DNA of 5,287 nt, taken from contig JACCYI010000058.1 of assembly GCA_013696535.1 (NCBI GenBank), forward strand, positions 1-5,287, read 5' to 3'. This document shows, piece after piece, positions 1-5,287 of this stretch; position 1 is the first letter of the stretch; every line of letters starts with the position of its first letter. The notes beneath the pieces are model-generated. The model ran no database searches, was not told the DNA's origin, and saw only the letters and a program-made list of their open reading frames with translations. The stretch is from Solirubrobacterales bacterium (GTDB lineage Bacteria > Actinomycetota > Thermoleophilia > Solirubrobacterales > Solirubrobacteraceae). Position numbers and translations under genes: made by a program.

Positions 1-342
1 GACGAGCACGGCGACTGCCACCAGGTCGCCGCGCCCGAGCCGCTGACCGAAGGCGCGCCCGGCGACCGGCACGGTCAGGGCGAGGCCGCCGGCCGCGAAG
101 CCTTGTACGAGCGACAGGGGCGCGTGGGCAAGTGCTCCGACGTGCAGGGCCCAACCGGCCGCTCCCGCAAGCAGGCCGGCGAGCCAGAAGGGCGAGCGCA
201 GCAGGCCGGCCAGGGTCAAGAGCGGTCGGCGAGCGCTCACCGCGGGTGCGGACTGGGCGCCGGCGTGTTGCAACAGGTAGGAGCCGTTGAGCGCGATCGA
301 CGCGAGGACCGCGAGCCCGAGTCCGATGGCGATCGCGGTCAT
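1..342 (-). CDS. DMT/EamA-like membrane transporter, N-terminal part (runs off the left edge)
   Basis: An open frame of 114 codons with no stop runs from an ATG at 342 to the window edge, so only the N-terminus is visible. It is rich in Ala, Leu and Gly, with probable transmembrane helices near residues 3-22, 51-72 and 75-94 and a fourth beginning near 106. The short helices, the SPFWLAG segment (50-56) opening helix 2 and the APLSLVQ segment (74-80) opening helix 3 resemble DMT/EamA-type transporters, including the actinobacterial NIPA-like branch; this is recognition from memory. The start codon overlaps the esterase stop (ATGA), so the gene is probably translated by coupling; no strong ribosome site precedes it. 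The substrate is unknown. The family exports metabolites, and some relatives (ArnE/ArnF) move lipid-linked sugars, so a role in lipid translocation is conceivable but unproven. I am fairly sure it is coding and less sure of the family. Confidence 0.72.
   Translation of the reverse strand, partial: MTAIAIGLGLAVLASIALNGSYLLQHAGAQSAPAVSARRPLLTLAGLLRSPFWLAGLLAGAAGWALHVGALAHAPLSLVQGFAAGGLALTVPVAGRAFGQRLGRGDLVAVAVLV
339..342 (-). promoter_or_regulatory. ATGA stop-start overlap coupling esterase and transporter
   Basis: Read on the minus strand, the four bases ATGA hold both the ATG of the transporter (342-340) and the TGA of the esterase (341-339). Only a weak purine match (GAG, then TGG) lies upstream. 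The arrangement suggests termination-reinitiation and that the two proteins are made from one mRNA. Confidence 0.8.
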
Positions 343-1247
343 CGCGCGACCAGCTCGGCGTCGACGTAGCGGAGCATCGCGGGTGTCTGCTTACGCCACA
401 GGCCCCAGTCGTGGCGGCCGGGGGGCGTCTCCGTCGTCACGTCGGCGCCGGCGGTGCGCAGGGCGGCCGCGAAGCCGGGGAGCTGGCGCGTGCCGGGGTC
501 CTTGCGGCCGCCGTAGAGAAACGCGTGGAAGGGACGTCGGGCGAGTTGGGCACGGAGACCGCCGACGTAAGCGGCTGGGCTGGCGGCGCGCAGCACCGCC
601 GGCGATGCCTTCTTGTACACGCCGTCGTGGGTCTGGGTGAAGTAGCCCGACCAGCTCTCGGCCACCGAGAACGTGTCGAGGTTCCGGAGGGCGACGTTGA
701 TCGCTCCGTAGGCGCCCTCGGAGTTGCCGGCGATGGCTCGAGCCGTCCTATTTGCGACTGTCGGCCAGCGGGCGTCGACCGCACGGACCGTGTCGAGCAC
801 AAGGTTCTCGTAGGCACCGTGAGCCGTATTGGCCCATTCGGTGTCGGACTTCAGGGTGCCGTCGCGGCCGTCGGGTGTTACGACGATGACCGGTCTGATC
901 GACCGGCGCGCGACCAGGGTATCCAGGTCGACACCGAGGTGTCCGGCGTTCATGAAGAGGCTGGGCGCGCCCGGGGCACCGTGCAGCATGTAAAGGACGC
1001 GGAACCGCTGCCCGCGCTCGGCGCCCGGGGCGTACCCTGGCGGAAGGTAGATGTCATACGACCTGCGCTGCCGCAACGACGGCGAGAAGAAGCTCACGCG
1101 TTCGGTTCGCCCCGCGGCGATCCCGGGCGGGTTGATCGGCGGCGGAAAGCCGCGGTAGCGGAGGTAGTCGTGCGCGTAGCTCCACGTCCCGAACGTGCCA
1201 AGCGTGATCCAGGCGACGGCGAGCACCGCGCTCAGGCCTCGCCGCAT
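339..1247 (-). CDS. Exported or membrane-anchored alpha/beta-hydrolase esterase (esterase D / antigen 85-like)
   Basis: This 302-residue protein belongs to the alpha/beta-hydrolase fold, most like the PF00756 putative esterases. Residues 4-25 form a hydrophobic N-terminal segment after MRR. An SYA stretch at 23-25 could be a signal peptidase I site, otherwise it is a membrane anchor; there is no lipobox cysteine. The domain follows a Pro-rich linker (34-42): YDIYLPPGY (64-72), the oxyanion-type LHG (88-90), nucleophile elbow GNSEG (174-178) with Ser176, acid candidate Asp250 in YGGRKDP, and His279 in GRHDWGLW. The ATG is chosen because GAGAGGG lies five bases upstream and the hydrophobic segment follows at once; the same frame is open further upstream but reads as low-complexity antisense of the plus-strand gene. 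It probably cleaves or transfers an acyl or aminoacyl ester outside the membrane. Beside two aminoacyl-lipid synthases, an aminoacyl-lipid hydrolase role is plausible. Other possibilities are a mycolyl- or acyl-transferase or a general esterase. Confidence 0.9.
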   Translation of the reverse strand: MRRGLSAVLAVAWITLGTFGTWSYAHDYLRYRGFPPPINPPGIAAGRTERVSFFSPSLRQRRSYDIYLPPGYAPGAERGQRFRVLYMLHGAPGAPSLFMNAGHLGVDLDTLVARRSIRPVIVVTPDGRDGTLKSDTEWANTAHGAYENLVLDTVRAVDARWPTVANRTARAIAGNSEGAYGAINVALRNLDTFSVAESWSGYFTQTHDGVYKKASPAVLRAASPAAYVGGLRAQLARRPFHAFLYGGRKDPGTRQLPGFAAALRTAGADVTTETPPGRHDWGLWRKQTPAMLRYVDAELVAR

Positions 1248-1252
1248 CGCCG

Positions 1253-1259
1253 CCCTCTC
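1253..1259 (-). promoter_or_regulatory. Ribosome binding site of the esterase
   Basis: GAGAGGG on the minus strand, five bases before the ATG at 1247. It decides the start, because the frame stays open for another 180 codons. It also lies immediately before the likely start of the divergent plus-strand gene, so there is almost no room between the two genes for a promoter outside coding sequence. Confidence 0.75.
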
Positions 1260-1691
1260 TTGCGTGGAGCCGCGAGCGGGCTCGTGATCCTGCTGGCCGT
1301 GGTAGCCGGCGTCGGTTGGCTGTACGCGCTGCGCAGTGTCGGAGCGCTGGCGGTCGGCCCCAGCTTCGCCGGTGCCCTGCCGTTGCAGCAACTCGCAGGA
1401 GGCGACGCCCAGCCGTTGCTGCGGCTGGGCGTGGCGTGGATTCCGGCTGGAGCGATCGCGGCGTTGGCCCTCTCCACCGGGACGCGGCTCCCCCCTGCCG
1501 GCCGGGTGGTGGCCGTGTCCCTGTTCGCGTGGGTGGTGCTGGTCCTGTTCGGGGCCGCCTCCGATGCGGCTGCGGTATCGGCGGGGGTTCCGAGCCACCT
1601 TCCCGAGCAGCTCACCCGGGCGGGAACCTGGCTCGCCGTGTTGCTCATGGCAGTCGGAGCCTTGGTCATCCGGCGCCGCCCGGCATCCTGA
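1260..1691 (+). CDS. Small uncharacterised membrane protein on the opposite strand
   Basis: I do not recognise a named family. From TTG 1260 the product is 143 residues; GTG 1284 would give 135. Neither start has a good ribosome site: TGGAG at 1265-1269 is 14 bases before GTG 1284, and GAGCGGG is only 3 bases before it. The frame is open further upstream, but that part is antisense to the esterase. Four hydrophobic segments appear at about residues 9-29, 58-74, 84-108 and 121-137, with a polar loop between the first two containing GALPLQQ and GGDAQPLLR. The tail ends in Arg-rich RRRP, suggesting a cytoplasmic C-terminus. Codons show strong third-position G/C and the protein is consistently hydrophobic, whereas the minus-strand frames here are low-complexity Ala/Thr/Ser/Pro/Arg text, so the plus strand is the coding one. 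It diverges from the esterase and converges on, overlapping, the second synthase. Its position suggests a partner of the lipid enzymes, which is inference. Confidence 0.7.
   Translation: MRGAASGLVILLAVVAGVGWLYALRSVGALAVGPSFAGALPLQQLAGGDAQPLLRLGVAWIPAGAIAALALSTGTRLPPAGRVVAVSLFAWVVLVLFGAASDAAAVSAGVPSHLPEQLTRAGTWLAVLLMAVGALVIRRRPAS
1666..1691. other. 26-base convergent overlap of two gene ends
   Basis: The TGA of the plus-strand membrane gene is at 1689-1691 and the TGA of the minus-strand synthase at 1668-1666, so the coding regions overlap tail to tail. No intergenic terminator can separate them. Each transcript must run into the antisense of the other gene unless it ends inside coding sequence. 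Confidence 0.7.
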
Positions 1692-3399
1692 TCGCGGGCG
1701 TCTCGAGCGGCTGCCATCCGTCGCGACGGCGTTGGTCACGCGGTGCGCGGACGTAGGCCTCGGCTTGGAGTACCCGGAGTCCGGCACGCGGCAGGCCGAG
1801 CGCCCCGCGGAACACGAGGTACCGTGGCTCCCAGCGCGGCCCGAACTTCTCGTTGAAGCTCGCGAGGCGGTCCAGTTGGAAGCGCCCGTGCGCGAGGCCG
1901 AGGGCGTGACGGGCGATGCGCTGAACCGTGGAAAGCGGGCCGCGGGGAGCCATCAGATGCGAGAAGCCCGCGAAGTTGAGGCTCACTTCGGTCAGACCCG
2001 TCGAGTGTGCGTTCTCGATCGCGGCGACGATGAGCGCCTCGTTGATGCCGTTGGGCTCTGCTCCGGTCCGGCGCATGATGTCGAGAGACATCCCGGTCGG
2101 GTAGGGAGTGAAGCGCAGGAACGCGGTCAACGTGCCCTCCGGGGCACGGCCGAGAACGTACAAGGCATCTTCGTCTTCGCGGGCGCCCCACAGCCGACCG
2201 AGGGTCATTGCGAAGCCCTGAAGACGGGGTTGCGTCGATCGCCACTCGCGCTCGATCCGGGCGAGAGCGACGACGGTGTCCGGAGCCAGCTCATGCCCCC
2301 GGCGGACTTCGACGGTCCAGCCCAGCCGCGCAACCCGTCGTACGGCTTTGCGAACCGTTTTCATCGTCGAGCCCTCGAGGCTGAAAGCCGCAGCGTCGAC
2401 CACAGCCTCCTCGCCGATGCAGACGTCGCGGAAGCCGCGCTCCCGGTAGCCCTCCAGGTCGCGCTGAGAAGCGGCGGTGAGGACCACGTCCCAGCCGTGA
2501 GCTGCAGCGTGGACTTCGAAGTCGGCCAGGATCCTCGGTGCGCTGGCGATCGGGCCGATCGGGTCGCCGGAGACCACGGCGGTCTCGCCGAGCACGCGGT
2601 AGGCGAGCAGGCCGTCATGCGCGAAGAAGTAGCTCTTGTCCTCGCGGAGCGCGAAGGCGTCCAGCGAGTCCTGGGCGTGTGCCGCGACCAGGGCGGCCGC
2701 GGCCGCGTGCTCGTCCGCCGAATGCCCGGATACGGCGGGACCGGGGCGCAGCAGCGCGTGCAGCCACCAGGCCGCCGCGGCGAGGGTGGCCAGGACGGCG
2801 CCGTCGAGCCCGATCGCGAGCGGCGCCTCGTCGTGCAGCCACCACTGGCCCGTGGCGAGCCAGCCGCCTGCCTGTTGCAGCCCGGCACCCAGACCGGTCA
2901 CCCGATCGCCCACGAGCAGCGCCGCGACCCCGAGCCCGTATCCCATGCCGGCGACACCGGCCACCACCGCGCCGGGTGCCCGCGGAGCCCTCGACGCGGC
3001 ACCCCGCGGGAAGGCGTCGAAGCGCGCCACCAGCAGGATCGCGAGGCAGGCTTGGGCGGCGACGGCGAGCGGCGCGCCGCCGTTCAGCGCGCCGACGAGA
3101 GTAACGGCACCCAGCGTGGCGGCGGCAACCTGAGCGGCGCGGCGAGAACCCCGCCAGAGCCCGCGCGCGACGAAGAGGAGGCCCACCCCGGTCGCCGCCG
3201 CGAGCACGTGGCTCAGGGCTCCGACCGGCCCGGGATCAACCGAGAGGGGGCCCAGGACCTCCCAGCGAGGGCTGGGGAGGAGCACGCCCGCCAGCAGCCC
3301 GATGGCAGCGAGTAGGGCGGTGACTCCGGCGGCCGTCCACGGCCAGCGGGCCGTGAGGCGATTTGAAAGCGAAACAGGGAGAGTCGACATGAAGGGCAC
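1666..3399 (-). CDS. Membrane aminoacyl-lipid synthase, DUF2156/MprF-type, copy B
   Basis: 577 residues. About six transmembrane helices (near 21-41, 60-80, 86-106, 109-126, 142-165, 197-217) precede a cytoplasmic double-GNAT-like DUF2156 domain (about 231-550). Visible family motifs are DSLDAFALRED (244-254), VSGDPIGP (276-283), FSLEG followed by KTVRKAVRR (339-355), MSLDIMRR with PNG (437-451), EVSLNFAGF (471-479) and FNEKFGPRWEPRYL (515-528). Family members transfer an amino acid from aminoacyl-tRNA to phosphatidylglycerol or another lipid, changing surface charge and resistance to cationic peptides. The length matches the synthase half of MprF (S. aureus MprF is about 840 residues), without the eight-helix flippase half and without the lysyl-tRNA synthetase fusion of mycobacterial LysX. 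The GTG start is set by GGAGG five bases upstream; ATG 3390 would have 14-base spacing. It is probably co-transcribed with copy A, 91 bases upstream. The amino acid and acceptor lipid cannot be read from the sequence. Confidence 0.92.
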   Translation of the reverse strand: MPFMSTLPVSLSNRLTARWPWTAAGVTALLAAIGLLAGVLLPSPRWEVLGPLSVDPGPVGALSHVLAAATGVGLLFVARGLWRGSRRAAQVAAATLGAVTLVGALNGGAPLAVAAQACLAILLVARFDAFPRGAASRAPRAPGAVVAGVAGMGYGLGVAALLVGDRVTGLGAGLQQAGGWLATGQWWLHDEAPLAIGLDGAVLATLAAAAWWLHALLRPGPAVSGHSADEHAAAAALVAAHAQDSLDAFALREDKSYFFAHDGLLAYRVLGETAVVSGDPIGPIASAPRILADFEVHAAAHGWDVVLTAASQRDLEGYRERGFRDVCIGEEAVVDAAAFSLEGSTMKTVRKAVRRVARLGWTVEVRRGHELAPDTVVALARIEREWRSTQPRLQGFAMTLGRLWGAREDEDALYVLGRAPEGTLTAFLRFTPYPTGMSLDIMRRTGAEPNGINEALIVAAIENAHSTGLTEVSLNFAGFSHLMAPRGPLSTVQRIARHALGLAHGRFQLDRLASFNEKFGPRWEPRYLVFRGALGLPRAGLRVLQAEAYVRAPRDQRRRDGWQPLETPAIRMPGGAG

Positions 3400-3490
3400 T
3401 CTGGCCTCCGGCGCGTTACGCGGACGGGTGTCAGAGTTGGGATCGCGTTAGCCGGCAGCCGGACGAGGACGCCGGCGCTCGCGGTGAGGG
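3400..3490. other. 91-base intergenic gap between the two synthases
   Basis: It contains the ribosome site of copy B and, on the minus strand, two GCCGGC arms (3471-3476 and 3451-3456) that could pair around a 14-base loop. No U-run follows, so it is not a convincing terminator, although a weak attenuating hairpin is possible. I see no clear -35/-10 pair. The simplest reading is a spacer within a two-gene operon. Confidence 0.5.
3405..3409 (-). promoter_or_regulatory. Ribosome binding site of synthase copy B
   Basis: A perfect GGAGG on the minus strand, five bases before GTG 3399. It favours the GTG over the in-frame ATG at 3390, adding three residues (MPF) to the N-terminus. Confidence 0.85.
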
Positions 3491-5227
3491 TCAGGTGCGG
3501 AGGAGCGCCGGCGCCTGTGCCGTACCGGAGCGCGCGAGCCGTCGAAGCCGGGTGAGAAGAGCGGGTCGCGGCAGATGGCCCTCAACGTCCATCGCCGCGA
3601 GCGCAGTGCGGGGTAGCGCGGACACCCCCTCGTGCAGGAGGTAGCGGGGCTGCCAGCGAGGGAAGAACTTCGCGTTGAAGCTGTAGAGGCTCTCGATCTG
3701 GAAGTGTCGATCCCCGCGACGAACGACACGCGCGAGCAGAGGCTCGATCCGGCCGGTCGGGCTATGGAGCCAGCGGGCGAAAGCGGCGAAGTTGAGTGAG
3801 AGCTCCTCCACTCCTTGTTCGCCGAGAAGCTGGATGGAGCGCACCACGAGGAAGTCGGTGAGGCCGTTGGGAGTGTCTCGGTCGCGTCGCATCGCGCTCA
3901 GCGACATGGTCGGGCGACCGTAGGCGGGAACGAAGTGCAGGAACCCACGGATGCGCCCGTCCTCGTCCCGGCAGACGACGACGGCGGAGTCGGCGAGGCC
4001 CTCTCCGCCCAGACCGTCCATGGCCATCGAGAATCCGCGCTCAGGAGCGCCCGCCCGCCACCGACGGGAGACGGCCTCGAGTTCGCGACGCTCGGTCTCG
4101 GTGAGCGATCCCAACCGCCGAAGCTCGGCGCTGAAGCCCGAGCGCTCGAGCCGATTGACCGCCTGACGGACCTTCTTGATCGGGCGACCCTCGAGGGAGA
4201 AGCCTGTCGTCGCGACGATCGCCTCGTCACCGAGATAGAGGGCATGCAGACCTGCGTCGTGTGCCAAGCTGGAGAATGCCTCGCTCGCACCGACCGCGCC
4301 GATGCGCAGCCCTCGTTCGGCTGTGAAGTCAGTGAGGCTGCGGATCAGCCCCGGCAACGCCGTGTCGGGCCCGACCGGATCACCCGACACGAGAAGCACG
4401 CCGTGCTTGATTCGATAGGAGAGAAAGGCCTGCCGGTCATCGGCGAACAGCGTCTGGAGGTCCTCGCGGAGCTTGAACGCGCTCAGGGTGTCGTGCCCGT
4501 GCCGGCGCAGGAGTCCGCGGACGAGCGCACGCTCGTTGTCGGGCGGTGCGTTCCGCGGATTGCACAGCGGACGGAACAGCGCCCAGGCCGCCGCGACCAG
4601 CGCACCAGCGGAGAGCAGTCCGACACCGAGCGGCAGCCAGGCGAACCCCTGGGTGAACTCCTGCGGGCCGGCGCTCAACGTCAACAGCGCGAGCGTCTCG
4701 CGCACGACGAGGCCGCCCGAGACGGTTGGGGCTCCCCAGAGCGATGCGGCGACGACCCCGATCGTGGCCGCCGCGACCGCTACGGCGGCCGCCAAACCGG
4801 CGCGCCGCAGCGCCGTAGTCAAGGTTCCGTTCTCGTGATGGACCGTGAACGCGCTTCGGCCCCAGACGAGGAGCGCGGCGAGTGCCCAGCTGATGGCCGC
4901 CTCCTCGACGTCGAGACCCTTGAGCAATTCGAGCCCCCCGACCCCTGCGAGCAGGCCCACTGCGAGCCACAGGGCCCGGCGACGACGGCGCGCGAGGTAG
5001 ACCGACAAGACGAGTAGGGCCAGACCAACGGGCAAGACCGCGGCGTGCGCGGCCATGACCAGCCCGCTCGGCGCTAGATGCGCCAACAACGCCGCCCTCC
5101 CGGAGAGCCCGGGAGTCAGCGCCGAGATGACGTTGATAGCGCCGACGCCTGCTGTGAGCCAGGCGGCCACTCGGGGCAACCCCGCCGCCCGCGGTCGATG
5201 ACGCAGCGCAAGCGGGCGGCGGTGCAT
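3491..5227 (-). CDS. Membrane aminoacyl-lipid synthase, DUF2156/MprF-type, copy A
   Basis: 578 residues with the same plan as copy B. Six probable transmembrane helices lie near 18-38, 52-79, 85-104, 108-126, 142-164 and 195-218, with an Arg-rich cytoplasmic turn at 80-84. The DUF2156 domain spans about 232-552: DTLSAFKLRED (246-256), VSGDPVGP (280-287), GDEA (333-336), FSLEG and KKVRQAVNR (343-359), MSLSAMRR with PNG (441-455), ELSLNFAAF (475-483), FNAKFFPRWQPRYL (517-530). Between A 341-360 and B 337-356, 11 of 20 residues are identical, while the membrane halves look unrelated in detail, so the duplication is old. The MSLDxMRR acidic position seen in copy B is Ser444 here, possibly reflecting another substrate. 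ATG 5227 is supported by GGAG seven bases upstream, but the frame has no stop before the window edge, so a longer N-terminus cannot be excluded. As first gene visible in the transcription direction, its promoter is probably beyond or near the right edge. Confidence 0.92.
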   Translation of the reverse strand: MHRRPLALRHRPRAAGLPRVAAWLTAGVGAINVISALTPGLSGRAALLAHLAPSGLVMAAHAAVLPVGLALLVLSVYLARRRRRALWLAVGLLAGVGGLELLKGLDVEEAAISWALAALLVWGRSAFTVHHENGTLTTALRRAGLAAAVAVAAATIGVVAASLWGAPTVSGGLVVRETLALLTLSAGPQEFTQGFAWLPLGVGLLSAGALVAAAWALFRPLCNPRNAPPDNERALVRGLLRRHGHDTLSAFKLREDLQTLFADDRQAFLSYRIKHGVLLVSGDPVGPDTALPGLIRSLTDFTAERGLRIGAVGASEAFSSLAHDAGLHALYLGDEAIVATTGFSLEGRPIKKVRQAVNRLERSGFSAELRRLGSLTETERRELEAVSRRWRAGAPERGFSMAMDGLGGEGLADSAVVVCRDEDGRIRGFLHFVPAYGRPTMSLSAMRRDRDTPNGLTDFLVVRSIQLLGEQGVEELSLNFAAFARWLHSPTGRIEPLLARVVRRGDRHFQIESLYSFNAKFFPRWQPRYLLHEGVSALPRTALAAMDVEGHLPRPALLTRLRRLARSGTAQAPALLRT

Positions 5228-5287
5228 GCCAAGGCTCCGGGCGGTCGTGTCGCAGCGCGAGGCCGCGAGATCGCCGGGGTCCTTGAC
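5228..5287. other. Right-edge upstream region of synthase copy A
   Basis: Sixty bases upstream of copy A. Apart from the GGAG site nothing recognisable is present. The minus-strand frame is open throughout, so it is either leader sequence or the end of a longer N-terminus cut by the window. Confidence 0.45.
5235..5238 (-). promoter_or_regulatory. Probable ribosome binding site of synthase copy A
   Basis: GGAG on the minus strand, seven bases before ATG 5227. It supports this start over an extension into the 20 in-frame codons between the ATG and the window edge, which read as hydrophilic text (Asp, Arg, Thr, Ser) without family features. Confidence 0.6.

Noticed and set aside
171..210. Direct repeat GCAGGCCGGC at 171-180 and 201-210
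   Set aside because: Both copies encode Ala-Gly-Leu-Leu in membrane helices of the transporter; a codon-usage effect and not a functional repeat.
103..640. Two short plus-strand frames at 103-369 and 287-640
   Set aside because: They are antisense to the transporter and esterase, with Arg-rich or Gly-rich composition and no recognisable features.
411..1259. Long N-terminal extension of the plus-strand membrane gene, starting at ATG 411
   Set aside because: This stretch is exactly antisense to the esterase and reads as charged filler; hydrophobic, gene-like sequence begins only near 1260-1284.
1232..1717. 161-codon minus-strand frame between the esterase and copy B
   Set aside because: Its Ala/Thr/Ser/Pro-rich product is typical of a shadow frame; the plus strand gives a coherent membrane protein instead.
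1248..1787. 180-residue N-terminal extension of the esterase frame from ATG 1787
   Set aside because: The extension is low-complexity Arg/Pro/Gln/His text antisense to the plus-strand membrane gene, and it precedes a proper ribosome site, ATG and export segment at 1247.
2691..2706. Repeated GGCCGC units
   Set aside because: They simply encode a short alanine run in the linker at the start of the DUF2156 domain of copy B.
1336..3315. A 659-codon open frame on the plus strand opposite synthase copy B
   Set aside because: It is antisense to a gene with clear family motifs, its product is low-complexity Arg/Gly/Glu-rich text with no domain, and long antisense frames are expected at this GC content.
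3815..5017. A 400-codon open frame on the plus strand opposite synthase copy A
   Set aside because: Same reason: a hydrophilic, composition-driven shadow of a well-supported DUF2156 gene.

Overview
The window is very GC-rich (about 70% by eye, not counted), with strong G/C preference at third codon positions and long open frames opposite every gene. Together with the gene content this suggests a high-GC actinobacterium, possibly a Thermoleophilia/Solirubrobacterales-type soil lineage. The phylum-level guess is moderate; the lineage guess is weak and rests on memory of gene style only.

Layout. Four of five genes are on the minus strand, so transcription mostly runs right to left. From the right: (1) 5227-3491, a 578-residue membrane protein with about six transmembrane helices and a C-terminal DUF2156 (aminoacyl-phosphatidylglycerol synthase / MprF catalytic) domain; (2) after a 91-base gap, 3399-1666, a second 577-residue protein of the same architecture, a diverged tandem paralogue; (3) on the plus strand at about 1260-1691, a small unrecognised hydrophobic protein, whose 3' end overlaps the second synthase by 26 bases and whose 5' end lies about 12 bases from the next minus-strand gene; (4) 1247-339, a 302-residue exported or membrane-anchored esterase of the antigen 85/esterase D type with a visible Ser-Asp-His triad; (5) 342 to the left edge, the N-terminal 114 residues of a DMT/EamA-like transporter, translationally coupled to the esterase through an ATGA overlap.

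Working model (inference). The synthases would use aminoacyl-tRNA to attach amino acids to a membrane lipid at the cytoplasmic face. The esterase, placed outside the membrane, could remove them again, as aminoacyl-PG hydrolases do in other bacteria. The two synthases have only the six-helix plus catalytic half of MprF and lack its eight-helix flippase half, so the DMT protein or the small plus-strand membrane protein might supply a transport step. The result would be a lipid aminoacylation and de-aminoacylation module with one member encoded in antisense inside the cluster. None of the substrate assignments can be read from sequence alone.

No RNA genes, mobile elements, CRISPR arrays or convincing terminators were seen. 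The only intergenic stretches are the 91-base gap between the synthases, the roughly 12-base gap at 1248-1259 and the last 60 bases.
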